Source: Dictyobacter aurantiacus (GTDB taxonomy: Bacteria; Chloroflexota; Ktedonobacteria; Ktedonobacterales; Ktedonobacteraceae). From it: a DNA stretch of 64,000 bases. How positions within the stretch are numbered: the first letter of the stretch is position 1; each line of letters starts with the position of its first letter. This document shows positions 16,395 through 24,436 of this stretch, piece by piece. Under the pieces are notes generated by a model that was not told where the DNA came from, searched no databases, and saw only the letters and a program-made list of their open reading frames with translations. The DNA lies in contig NZ_BIFQ01000001.1 in assembly GCF_003967515.1 (NCBI RefSeq), positions 5,456,001-5,520,000 on the forward strand, in the 5' to 3' direction. The position numbers were made by a program, and so were the translations under genes.

Positions 16395-17228
16395 ATGGGA
16401 ATTGAATCGACGTTGTTTCCGGGGCTGCGCCGGCCGTATATCTTCGCGCACCAGGGCGGCGAGCTGCTGGCGCCGACCAATACCATGGCGGCCTTCGCGG
16501 TGGCCGATGCCATCGGGGGCATCGATTTTCTGGACGTGGATGTGCATATGACGCGGGATGGACACCTGGTGGGCATCCACGATGCGACGGTGGATCGCAC
16601 CACCAACGGGCATGGCCGCGTCGATAGCTTTACGCTGGCCGAGCTGCAGGAGCTGGACGCTGGCTACCACTTCCAGGATTTGCAGGGCAAGTACAGCTAT
16701 CGCGGCAAGGGTGTCTACATCCCGGCGCTGGAGGAGGTATTTCAGACCTATGGTTCCAGATACTACCTGCACTTCGAGGTCAAGGACGCCTATCCGAAGC
16801 AGGGACCCTCGCAGATCGAGGCGAAGCTGTGGGCGCTGATCCAGAAATACCGGCTGGAGCGGCGCGTCATCGTCTCGTCCTTTCTGGACGCGGTGGTCAG
16901 GCGCTTCCAGATGGTCAGTGGCGGGCGCGTCGTCACTGGCGCCGGCCGCTCCGAGGTCACCGGCTTCGTGCTGTCCCACAAGGCGCGCCTGCCCTGGTTC
17001 TATCGCCGCCGCTCCAGCGTGCTCTCCCTGCCTGATGAGCAGCGCGGCGTCAACCTCAAGGATCCGGTCCTGATCCGCAGCGCACAAAGACGGGGCATGG
17101 AGTTCTACTACTGGACCATCGATGAGCCCGCCCTGATGCGCCGGCTGATCGATCTGGGCGCCGATGGCCTCTTCACCAACCGGCCCGACCTGATGAAGGA
17201 CCTGCTGATTGAAATGGGCCTGCGCTGA
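16395..17228 (+). CDS. Glycerophosphodiester phosphodiesterase-like protein with altered metal site
   Basis: A 277-residue TIM-barrel GDPD-family protein, predicted cytoplasmic. The catalytic histidines are retained (AHQGG, H19; VGIHDATVDRTTNGHG, H62). The usual HRG reads HQG. The PENT motif reads PTNT, losing the metal-binding glutamate. The ELDV motif reads LDVDVHMTRDG, so a second glutamate is aspartate. The rest (LHFEVKD, IVSSF, TIDEPALMRRLIDLGADGLFTNRPD) is typical. Activity on glycerophosphodiesters is therefore uncertain and the substrate may differ. It follows the P-loop kinase by 18 bp and is convergent with the DUF3626 gene. Confidence 0.85.
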   Translation: MGIESTLFPGLRRPYIFAHQGGELLAPTNTMAAFAVADAIGGIDFLDVDVHMTRDGHLVGIHDATVDRTTNGHGRVDSFTLAELQELDAGYHFQDLQGKYSYRGKGVYIPALEEVFQTYGSRYYLHFEVKDAYPKQGPSQIEAKLWALIQKYRLERRVIVSSFLDAVVRRFQMVSGGRVVTGAGRSEVTGFVLSHKARLPWFYRRRSSVLSLPDEQRGVNLKDPVLIRSAQRRGMEFYYWTIDEPALMRRLIDLGADGLFTNRPDLMKDLLIEMGLR

Positions 17229-17251
17229 GGCGACCTCAAGGGTCAATATAT

Positions 17252-18373
17252 TCATGAGGGGTGGTGTTGATCTATTTGGATGTTGGGTTTTCCATAGACC
17301 ACGAGGATGTGCCAGAGATATTTGATGTGTTGCAGGGTATTGGCGGGTGAGCCCCAGTCCTGCCATTGTTGGGGGTTGGTCACGACCGAGACGGCGGCCA
17401 GCCCGATGGTGGCGGCATCAAGATACCCATTTTTTGCCGCGTGATTCTCTAATACGCGCCGGGCGAGATGCGGCATCTCCGGTCCACGGAAGTCGGCGGG
17501 CACTTCGTCCAGGGAGAGCACAAACCCTTCATGCCATTCAAGAGGAAAGCCATATCTGTGGGCGGTCGCCGTCAGGATCTCACCGATGGTCGTGTTCTGG
17601 AATGATGGGTCAGCCACCAGCGCGTCAACGTCATCACCGATACGCAGGTCGCTGTGGATCTGCGCCTCGATGTAGTCATCCAGGGCGTGCCCCTGCGATC
17701 GCTGAAAGAAGCGCTCCCTGGTATCGTCAGCATCAAGCAAGGCGTTGACGAACGTAGGCACAGCGACATTCTTGCGTCCGAGCGCATTCCCATGAGCCTG
17801 TATCTCTTCCAGCAGGCCAGCCAGAACGGGCTCAAAAGCATTGGCGGTTCCGATATCGTGGGGTTCTGAGAAGCTATCGCCAAATAGCAGGGTCGCGCGC
17901 CGGACAACGTGTTTCTTCAGGCGCAAATGGCAGGAGCCGAAGCGGGGGCAGGCTCCGTCGCTGTAGTTCATCAAATTTAAGCCCCCATACTTTGGGCGTT
18001 CGGCCTCCGTTACTCCCCGAGCCTGGTATGCTCTACCGAGCATGACCTCTTCCCACTTATCGCGGTCACCACCCGCGAACGCGGTCAACCCACCATTGGA
18101 GATTTTCGTCTCAAACTGGTTGCGGTAGATCCCTTCTTCATATAGCGCGGTGCTCACAGAACGACCATCCGTGAGCAACCGGTCCGGGTGAAAATTGATT
18201 GTTAGCTGTGATAGATCAAAGATCGCGTGTATGAGGTCGTCCACATCGCATCCGGTCTCGTATGAGGTCAATATCTTTTGGATGCGTTCCCTGTCATGGC
18301 TCTTATTCTGTGTCGCCTTCTGATACACAAAATCCAGAGCCTTTTGTTGAGCATTGGTGAGTTGGGTGGCCAT
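17252..18373 (-). CDS. DUF3626-domain protein
   Basis: A 373-residue protein matching the DUF3626 family from about residue 55 to 340. Recognisable parts are LTINFHPDRLLTDGRSVSTAL, YRNQFETKISNGGLTAF, WEEVMLGRAY, RPKYGGLNLMNY, CPRFGSCHLRLK and RATLLFGDS. The conserved His/Asp/Cys-rich blocks suggest an enzyme, but no function is established. There is no signal or membrane segment. The first ATG at 18373 is good (MATQLTNAQQKAL). It is convergent with the GDPD gene, with 23 bp between stops. Confidence 0.85.
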   Translation of the reverse strand: MATQLTNAQQKALDFVYQKATQNKSHDRERIQKILTSYETGCDVDDLIHAIFDLSQLTINFHPDRLLTDGRSVSTALYEEGIYRNQFETKISNGGLTAFAGGDRDKWEEVMLGRAYQARGVTEAERPKYGGLNLMNYSDGACPRFGSCHLRLKKHVVRRATLLFGDSFSEPHDIGTANAFEPVLAGLLEEIQAHGNALGRKNVAVPTFVNALLDADDTRERFFQRSQGHALDDYIEAQIHSDLRIGDDVDALVADPSFQNTTIGEILTATAHRYGFPLEWHEGFVLSLDEVPADFRGPEMPHLARRVLENHAAKNGYLDAATIGLAAVSVVTNPQQWQDWGSPANTLQHIKYLWHILVVYGKPNIQIDQHHPS

Positions 18374-18433
18374 CTTTCAAATAAGCTCCTTCTGAAAAAA
18401 GGTAACATTTTTTTCTGGCACACGCAAGGTTCT

Positions 18434-18871
18434 TTATGCTCTCGCCTGTGTCCAGCGTGCTTTTTGTAATTTTGGATCTGCGATCCACTGTTGCATGAGT
18501 TTATTTACGCGATCCACAATGGCGGGCTCTGGTGCGGCTGTCAACAGAAGGGGAGCGAACAAGGCGGGGGAGCATGTGAACGTTCCTCGACACGAGTAGG
18601 TTCCTGTAGGCGGCATAGGATTGCGGCCGGACCCACACGCAGGACGCACGAAAAGCAGCAATCCGGCCTGGCGCATGCCGCGCCCATTCACGTACGTTTA
18701 TGTCCCTAAAAAATGGTGATAGCGGCCATATGATCATGTTATAAGCCAACATGCCGTACGCCAACAGGGCGGCATGCGCCAGGCCGGATTGCTGCTCGGA
18801 TAGGTTCCTTCCTGCCCTGCCTGCTCTGCTTCTTCTAATACCTGTTCCAGATAGAAGCGATCAGTTTTCAT
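18434..18871 (-). pseudogene. Small unknown gene interrupted by a 195-bp insertion
   Basis: On the minus strand an AAGGAG and ATG at 18871 start MKTDRFYLEQVLEEAEQ, and the frame runs to QEGTY, where the insertion begins and soon hits stops. The same frame resumes on the other side of the insertion and ends at 18434 (...KLMQQWIADPKLQKARW...). Removing 195 bp plus one copy of a 9-bp direct repeat restores a continuous 77-codon gene. No family was recognised. It follows the ArsR-MFS operon by 38 bp on the same strand and was probably its third gene. Confidence 0.75.
18606..18800. mobile_element. 195-bp non-autonomous insertion with 9-bp target duplication
   Basis: The segment is flanked by the direct repeat TAGGTTCCT (18597-18605 and 18801-18809). 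It has no ORF of note. It contains a perfect 26-bp inverted repeat (18655-18680 with 18770-18795, starting GCAGCAATCCGGCC). The right end of the element lies 5 bp outside this repeat and the left end 49 bp outside, so the ends are asymmetric. The 9-bp duplication and the restored ORF after excision both support transposition. No transposase is present in the window. Confidence 0.72.
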
Positions 18872-18908
18872 AAAGCTCTCCTTGCTATTATAGATACTGC
18901 CTCAATCT

Positions 18909-20252
18909 TTATGTTTTGTGGGGATTCATATCTACTCCGTGTAATGCAATCGATGCATATGTGCCTGCTAATATGGCTAGCAGTCCCGCGCCTGTGAAAA
19001 TAGTGTCAATGGGTCCTACCTTTACTTCATAAATACTGGTATGTAATCCCTTGAGCAGCGTGCTGGCCAGGAAACCTGCAACAATTATCGAGAAAAATTG
19101 TGCTGCCTGTATCACCGGCGAAAAGATGGCGGAGACTCTTCCCATATATTCACGATGCGTGAAACGCATAAGTAATGGACCAACAACCACATTGATCCCT
19201 GCATTAGAAAATCCAAGCATACAATTGAGGAACAGGGCGGCAAGGAAATTGGTCATGTGCGCGAAGAGAAGCAACAAGATCCCCCAAACCATGAGCGCAA
19301 GCCAGAACAAACGCCCTTCCCCGATGCGTTTCGCAAGCACTACAGCTACCATGGAACCGAGAATCACTGCTACACCATAACTGGAGGTGAAGAGACCTGC
19401 TAGCTCCACTGGTGTATGCGCGTCATTTAATACAAAGAGCAGATAAAGCGCATTAAATGCACCCGTTCCAAGATTGAAAAAAATACCAGCTACGAGGAGC
19501 ACAATCAGAACACGATTTTCTCGGAAAAAGTGCAGACCACTGACGAATTCGCGGAAGTAGTTGCTCTTCCCTTTCTGGTTAACGCTGTGAGTTATCTGAG
19601 GCACCTGAATCAGGAGTATGCACCCGAACGAGATGATGAAGGAGAGCGCGTCAATCAGGATCGCCCATACAACCCCAAATGAGAGAAACAGCGGAGCCGC
19701 CAAAGCTGGAGCTACTAGGAGTCCAATATTGTAGGCAATCGTATTCATACTCATACCACGTGCTCTCTCCGTATCAGGAACAATATCCGCGATCATGGTC
19801 ATACGCGCGGGATCGAAGAATTGAGCACAACAGGTTTGCAGTACAACGGCTACATAAATGCAACCGAGCCTCCATGCAACCGGGAGGTACGAGTTGATGC
19901 CAAACGGGAGTGGCAGCAGTCCCGTTGTAATCAGGAGTAGTAAAACTAGAATAGCGCGCGACGCATCCATCCAGAGCATAGTATGGCGCTTCTCCCAACG
20001 ATCCACAAATACCCCAGCCAGCGGTCCAACAAGTAATGACGGAACGGATGCGGCGAGTGCAACGCCACTGACGGCCAGTGGTAGCCAGACCTGATTACGC
20101 GCTAGTACAATCGTAATCCACAGCACAAGGGTTGTATCAAAAAAGAAATCGCCTACAATTGAGATAGTCTGCCCTATCCATAATAGACCAAAGTTACGAT
20201 TAATCAGGAATTTTGTAAGCTTGCTGGACAATGGCTGTGTCGGGGTATCCAT
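18909..20252 (-). CDS. Major facilitator superfamily transporter (DHA3-like)
   Basis: A 447-residue, twelve-helix permease. The N-terminal NFGLLWIGQTISIVGDFFFDTTLV and the loop 2-3 motif GVFVDRWEKRH belong to the MFS_3/enterobactin-macrolide exporter group. A second internal motif, TERARGMSMN, follows. Substrate unknown; multidrug or siderophore-type export is typical. It is 47 bp downstream of the ArsR-type regulator at 20300 on the same strand, so expression is probably controlled by that repressor. Confidence 0.92.
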   Translation of the reverse strand: MDTPTQPLSSKLTKFLINRNFGLLWIGQTISIVGDFFFDTTLVLWITIVLARNQVWLPLAVSGVALAASVPSLLVGPLAGVFVDRWEKRHTMLWMDASRAILVLLLLITTGLLPLPFGINSYLPVAWRLGCIYVAVVLQTCCAQFFDPARMTMIADIVPDTERARGMSMNTIAYNIGLLVAPALAAPLFLSFGVVWAILIDALSFIISFGCILLIQVPQITHSVNQKGKSNYFREFVSGLHFFRENRVLIVLLVAGIFFNLGTGAFNALYLLFVLNDAHTPVELAGLFTSSYGVAVILGSMVAVVLAKRIGEGRLFWLALMVWGILLLLFAHMTNFLAALFLNCMLGFSNAGINVVVGPLLMRFTHREYMGRVSAIFSPVIQAAQFFSIIVAGFLASTLLKGLHTSIYEVKVGPIDTIFTGAGLLAILAGTYASIALHGVDMNPHKT

Positions 20253-20299
20253 ACCCTCTGTCCTTTCCTTGTCGCAAGTGATGTCACCAGTAAGAAGGA

Positions 20300-20857
20300 C
20301 TATATTCTCCAGTAGCTTCCATTCTCACGCTGCATCAACTTCTCACCAATCAGTTCACGGCGTATTGAAGAGGCATCTTCATGATGTCGTTGGATGATCT
20401 CGTTGACCTGTTTTTCTGTGTAGAGGACGCCATACTCAAACTGTGTTGCAAACCATTTCAGTACCACTGAACGCTTCTTTCGACTCGCTGGTATCTCCTT
20501 GAGTCGGAGGCCGTCAAAGAAATCCTTGAGCACCTTCTGTTCCCAGGCATTATCTGCGACGTCATCCACAAGCGAGGCCATTTTCTCTGACGAGAGGAGT
20601 CCTTTGCTCATTGCATGAAGGGTATCGGAATCGAGCCAGTACAGGTGAGTATTGCCTTCGGCTCGCATTCTTACGAGACCAGTTTCCTTCAGGCGCGCAA
20701 GGTGATGCGAGATGGTTGGTGTCTTCAACTGAAGCTGTGCGGCTAACTCCTCAACACTCTGTTCTCGGATAGCTAGTAATCCTAGCAACTTGAGGCGAGT
20801 TTCATCGGCGAGCACCTTAAAAAATTGCAGCAATATGTGAAACTCTGATGTTGACAT
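20300..20857 (-). CDS. ArsR-type winged-helix regulator with DUF2087 domain
   Basis: A 185-residue regulator. The N-terminal ArsR winged helix (residues 8-80: FKVLADETRLKLLGLLA, TPTISHHLARLKETGLV) lacks the CxC metal site. The C-terminal part, from about residue 105, is a DUF2087 domain (FDGLRLKEIPASRKKRSVVLKWFATQFEYGVLYTEKQVNEII). Such fusions commonly repress a neighbouring transporter. It is the first gene of the operon with the MFS gene. A palindrome at 20901-20916 in its promoter region is a candidate operator. A GGTCCGG sequence precedes the ATG. Confidence 0.92.
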   Translation of the reverse strand: MSTSEFHILLQFFKVLADETRLKLLGLLAIREQSVEELAAQLQLKTPTISHHLARLKETGLVRMRAEGNTHLYWLDSDTLHAMSKGLLSSEKMASLVDDVADNAWEQKVLKDFFDGLRLKEIPASRKKRSVVLKWFATQFEYGVLYTEKQVNEIIQRHHEDASSIRRELIGEKLMQRENGSYWRI

Positions 20858-20900
20858 ACCGGACCTCTCTTTCTAAATTCACAGTAATCTAATTAGTTTT

Positions 20901-20916
20901 ATATCTATTTAGATAT
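20901..20916 (-). promoter_or_regulatory. Candidate ArsR-type operator
   Basis: ATATCT-ATTT-AGATAT, a perfect 6-bp inverted repeat, lies about 45 bp upstream of the ArsR-DUF2087 start in AT-rich promoter-like sequence. Its position and symmetry suit autoregulation. Confidence 0.55.
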
Positions 20917-21079
20917 ACATCAAATAGGCTGAGAAATCAAGAGGCAATTTCCTTAAAAGGGGGCTGGATAGAGAATATTTTGTAAGAGATGTAACGTGTC
21001 GAACGAGGGTGGAGGAAATAAGCAGCAGGACCCTCGTTCGCTGTTCGGGCCGATCATTGAGGAAGAAGGAGCGACAAAC

Positions 21080-21589
21080 ATGAGTGAAACAGGTGAAACT
21101 CTGGCGTTCTTTACCGAGGGCTGGCAATACCATCAGCATCAGTTGAGCATGGCCCTGGCTCAACTCACACCGGAGCAGCTGGCGCTGCGGGCCGCGCCCG
21201 GTCTGCGTTCAATCGGGGAACTGGCGTGCCACATCATCGCCGTGCGCGCGGGCTGGTTTCATTATAACCTGGAAGAGGGCGGCGAGGAGCTCACCATATT
21301 TGATACCTGGGGTCAACCGAACAGTCCGCCGCGCTCGGCCAGTGAGCTGGTTAGCGGATTGGAGCAGACATGGCAGGTTATCCAGGAGGTCCTGGGGCGT
21401 TATACGCTGGCGGACCTGCAATCGACGGTCCAGGATGAGTGGAAGGGCCAGGTCTACACCCTGACCCGCGGCTGGGTCATCTGGCACGTAATGGAGCATG
21501 ACCTCCACCACGGCGGTGAGCTTGCCTATTCCCTCGGCATGCACGGTCTCCCTGCCTGGGAGGATGGGGGTAAGCGGGATCTCGCTTGA
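21080..21589 (+). CDS. DinB-family protein
   Basis: A 169-residue DinB-fold protein. The N-terminal helix is FFTEGWQYHQHQLSMAL, the first metal histidine lies in IGELACHIIAVRAGWF, and the others in WHVMEHDLHHGGELAYSLG. The reading frame is open from 20996, but the ATG at 21080 has a good GAAGGAG upstream. It is convergent with the MFS gene at 21747; the 157 bp between them are filled by three family I hairpins. Confidence 0.9.
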   Translation: MSETGETLAFFTEGWQYHQHQLSMALAQLTPEQLALRAAPGLRSIGELACHIIAVRAGWFHYNLEEGGEELTIFDTWGQPNSPPRSASELVSGLEQTWQVIQEVLGRYTLADLQSTVQDEWKGQVYTLTRGWVIWHVMEHDLHHGGELAYSLGMHGLPAWEDGGKRDLA

Positions 21590-21591
21590 AA

Positions 21592-21734
21592 GAAATCGGA
21601 CGCGAGGTCCGAAGCTATGGGAGCGTGGACGAGCGCGGAGGTGGAAAATCGGGCGCGAGGCCCGAACGTACGGGAGCGTAGGCGAGAAATCGAGCGCGGA
21701 TCCTTCCATAGCTTCGGACCTCGCGTCCGATTTC
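21592..21734. repeat. Three family I hairpins in a 29-bp inverted repeat
   Basis: A perfect 29-bp inverted repeat (21592-21620 with 21706-21734) contains hairpin TCGGAC-GCGAG-GTCCGA in each arm. A third unit, TCGGGC-GCGAG-GCCCGA, with its GAACGTACG tail lies between (21649-21671). The sequence GGGAGCGT follows units 1 and 2. A degenerate AATCGAGCGCGGA unit also occurs. It lies exactly between convergent stops and probably acts as a two-way terminator. Confidence 0.8.
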
Positions 21735-21746
21735 TCTTCCCGCGTG

Positions 21747-23267
21747 TCAGGCTTTGACGCCGCGAATGAAGCGCACGGTGACGGTCCCGATGACGCAGTA
21801 GACGATCGACATGCCGAAGATGACCTGGTAGCCCAGCACGGTCTGGCCGGAGCGTGTGAAGCTGTCGAGCAGGGGACCGCCGAGGACGGGCGCGATGACC
21901 TGCGAGAGCGAGAGCGCCACGTTCCAGACGCCCATGTCGCGGGCATAGTTGCGCCGCGAGGGCAGCGTGTCGGCCACCAGGGCCCAGTCCACGCTCTGGT
22001 AGGCACCGTAGCCCAGGCCAAAGATGGCCCCGGCGGCGAAGACCAGCGGCAGCTCATGGGTTATCACAAAGACGGTCCCCACCACGGCCATAAAGGCGCC
22101 CGAGATGTAGACCAGCCGCTTACGCCCCAGGTGGTCCGAGAGCCAGCCAGCGGCGAAAGCGCTCACCAGGCTGGTCAGCGAGACGATGATCAGGAAATTG
22201 GTCGTGGCCTGCTCGGGATGAGGCACGCGCACCACGTCACGCATATAGTATTGCAGGAAGGCCTGGATGGTATAGATGCCCAGCATCATGATCAGGCGAG
22301 TCGCCAGCACCCAGGCGAAATCGGGATCGCGGCGCGGCCGAAAGTCGAACAGGCGCAGGATGCCGATGGTCAGGATGATCTCGATCACCACCTGCTCAAT
22401 GTCGTTGCCGATGACGATGCCGCCCGGATGCCAGCCATTCCAGAGCGTCAGCAGTCCCAGCACCAGCGCGGCCACCGCCACCACAGAAGCGATCGTGCGC
22501 GTCGCCGGCATCTCCAGCCAGCGCAATCCCTTGATGTTGAATTTTGTATAGTCTTGTTGGCGTCGTTCGCGTGCGATGTTGGGGACCGGCTGTTCGCGGA
22601 CGAAGAGCATGGTGATGACGAGGAAGATGAGCAGGATGGCGATGATCATGCCGTAGGTGATCCAGAGCCCCCGTGTATAGAGGTCCAGGGGGAGGGAAGA
22701 ATCGATGAAGCGGCCGGCGACGAGGACGCCGCCGATATTGCCGGCGATGACCATCAGGCCGATGACGCCAGAGGTCAGGCCGCGCTGCTCAGGCGGCACG
22801 ATGTCGGGTAGCAGCGCGTGATAGGGGGCCTGGGCCGCGTTGTTGATGAACTGCGTCAGCGCGTAGGCGATGGCTAGCGAGAGCACGTCGCGCGCCGAGG
22901 CCATCCAGCACAGCGTCGCGATTGAGCCCAGCGTGCCCAGCAGGATATAGGGGCGGCGCTTACCCAGTGTCGCCAGCCGTCCATGCATGCGATCGCTCAG
23001 CCAGCCAAAGAGCGGATTGGCGAACAGCGAGACGAACGCTCCCGGGATCAACACGAAGGCCAGGGCTGTTCCCTTGTCCAGGTCGCCCACTATCTTGAAG
23101 ACCTGGCTGGGCAGAATAATCGTACTGATGGCGGCCCACTGAAAGTTCAGTGCCAGGGCGAAGATACTGATCGCCACAATGCGCGTCCACGGGAGTCGTG
23201 GAAGTTCAGTGCCTATATCGGGCTGCGCGTCCTGCCCGGCTACTTCTTCCTGCTCAATGCTATCCAT
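21747..23267 (-). CDS. Major facilitator superfamily transporter, SLC45/GPH-like
   Basis: A 506-residue permease with twelve helices and a larger central loop (ERRQQDYTKFNIKGLRWLEMP). Features such as LNFQWAAISTIILPSQV, FGWLSDRMHGRLATLGKRRPYILLG (split for length: loop 2-3 with GKRRP) and QAPYHALLPDIVPPEQRG recall sugar or glycoside-pentoside-hexuronide-like transporters such as the SLC45 group. An acidic cytosolic N-terminus precedes helix 1. The substrate is probably a sugar but is unproven. It stands alone, with hairpins on both sides. Confidence 0.9.
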   Translation of the reverse strand: MDSIEQEEVAGQDAQPDIGTELPRLPWTRIVAISIFALALNFQWAAISTIILPSQVFKIVGDLDKGTALAFVLIPGAFVSLFANPLFGWLSDRMHGRLATLGKRRPYILLGTLGSIATLCWMASARDVLSLAIAYALTQFINNAAQAPYHALLPDIVPPEQRGLTSGVIGLMVIAGNIGGVLVAGRFIDSSLPLDLYTRGLWITYGMIIAILLIFLVITMLFVREQPVPNIARERRQQDYTKFNIKGLRWLEMPATRTIASVVAVAALVLGLLTLWNGWHPGGIVIGNDIEQVVIEIILTIGILRLFDFRPRRDPDFAWVLATRLIMMLGIYTIQAFLQYYMRDVVRVPHPEQATTNFLIIVSLTSLVSAFAAGWLSDHLGRKRLVYISGAFMAVVGTVFVITHELPLVFAAGAIFGLGYGAYQSVDWALVADTLPSRRNYARDMGVWNVALSLSQVIAPVLGGPLLDSFTRSGQTVLGYQVIFGMSIVYCVIGTVTVRFIRGVKA

Positions 23268-23379
23268 GAAAGCTCTCGCCTTTCCGTTACTTTCGCTGTG
23301 CTTTCCGCTCCGCTCCTATTCTCCCATATAAACGACATGGATTTCAATATTTTATGGACTTTTTGTTTTCACCTCCAAA

Positions 23380-23440
23380 CACCGAACCGCCGTCTTCCGC
23401 CCCTGCCTCGAAGGCAGGGGCGGAAGACGGCGGTTCGGTG
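23380..23440. terminator. Perfect 29-bp-stem hairpin
   Basis: Arms 23380-23408 and 23412-23440 are perfectly complementary around CGA. On the minus strand the hairpin is followed by GTTT. It lies directly downstream of the stop of the gene at 23449 (minus strand) and upstream of the MFS start, so it most likely ends that transcript. Confidence 0.75.
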
Positions 23441-23448
23441 GACGTAAG

Positions 23449-24138
23449 CTAATTGTGAGCAAAGAGGCCGGCCGGCATCGCTGAGATGGTGCCGTGGAGC
23501 ATCTCCTCGACCAGCTTGAAATCCCTGGCGTCTTTAGCCTCGAATGGGGTGAGGCCATGAGGAGGTTGGGGATTAACATAGTGCAGATAGTGGAGCGTTC
23601 CCGCTTTCTGCGTGATCGATTGCACATCTGGCCGGCTGCAGGCGGCTTTGCCCGTCTGGAAGCAGCGATACGAGCCATTGAGGGGATCACTCTTCCCTTC
23701 CTTGAAGCTGATGGCTGGCCCGACGGTCATATTGTCATAGGTGCCTGGATAGGGCAGGATGGTGAGCAATGCCCATTGTTTGTTGGTGCCAGGTTCTCGA
23801 TGACAGCCCGAGCCAAACGTGCCCGGCCTGCATACATATATCGTCTCATGGTGGGCCATATTCCCCTGCCACCCGTCGATAAAGCTAAAGGTGATCCACC
23901 GGTAGTCAGTGGATATATCGCGAGCGGCTGTACCGTTTTGGACATGAAAATAATTATCCCGACCATTAGTATAAATAATCGCCATGGGCTGGCTCGCCTG
24001 GATCAGTGGGGTAGGGGTCGGCTGATTACTGACGGGAGATGATGTATGCTGACGTGCCAGTAGTATGGCTGCGAACAATCCTATGCCAACGATAAGGGTG
24101 GTCTTTAACCAGAGTGGGCGTACCTTCACCTTCATCAT
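23449..24138 (-). CDS. Hypothetical membrane-anchored extracellular protein
   Basis: 229 residues when started at the ATG at 24138, which has GGAGG eight bases upstream; the open frame extends to 24186. An N-terminal hydrophobic helix (LWLKTTLIVGIGLFAAILLA) is followed by a Pro/Thr/Ser stretch. A globular domain then carries four cysteines (VCRPGTFGSGCHRE; RCFQTGKAACSRP), probably disulfide-bonded outside the cell. No family was recognised. It is monocistronic and ends at a strong hairpin. Confidence 0.75.
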   Translation of the reverse strand: MMKVKVRPLWLKTTLIVGIGLFAAILLARQHTSSPVSNQPTPTPLIQASQPMAIIYTNGRDNYFHVQNGTAARDISTDYRWITFSFIDGWQGNMAHHETIYVCRPGTFGSGCHREPGTNKQWALLTILPYPGTYDNMTVGPAISFKEGKSDPLNGSYRCFQTGKAACSRPDVQSITQKAGTLHYLHYVNPQPPHGLTPFEAKDARDFKLVEEMLHGTISAMPAGLFAHN

Positions 24139-24311
24139 CCACACAACCTCCATGGGTACCGGGTACCCGAAACATAAAATATACATTCAATAATTTATCT
24201 TGCCTGATTCACGCTGAGAGGATACTCACAAGCATTGCATTCTCATTCCAGTATAAGAACATGTAGAACATATGAAATTAAATATTGTTATCTGGCTATG
24301 GCTCTGGATTG

Positions 24312-24340
24312 TTGACAGGAGCGGTCAGATATTCTAGACT
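24312..24340 (+). promoter_or_regulatory. Promoter of the GH20 gene
   Basis: TTGACA (24312-24317) and TAGACT (24335-24340) are spaced by 17 bp. The coding start is about 97 bases downstream, after TGGAAGGAG. Confidence 0.65.
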
Positions 24341-24436
24341 ACTCATCAGTGCCCATTATACGTGCAGATGCTGTAATAAGCTTGAATGCACCGTTCAAGA
24401 GATCGCTGATCTCTATTTCCTGGAAGGAGCCCTGTA

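Noticed and set aside
18434..18800. Insertion sequence with transposase
   Set aside because: The insert is 195 bp and has no transposase reading frame, so it is at most a non-autonomous element.
21498..22811. 437-codon plus-strand frame
   Set aside because: Antisense of the MFS gene and of the hairpin repeats; charged, low-complexity sequence.
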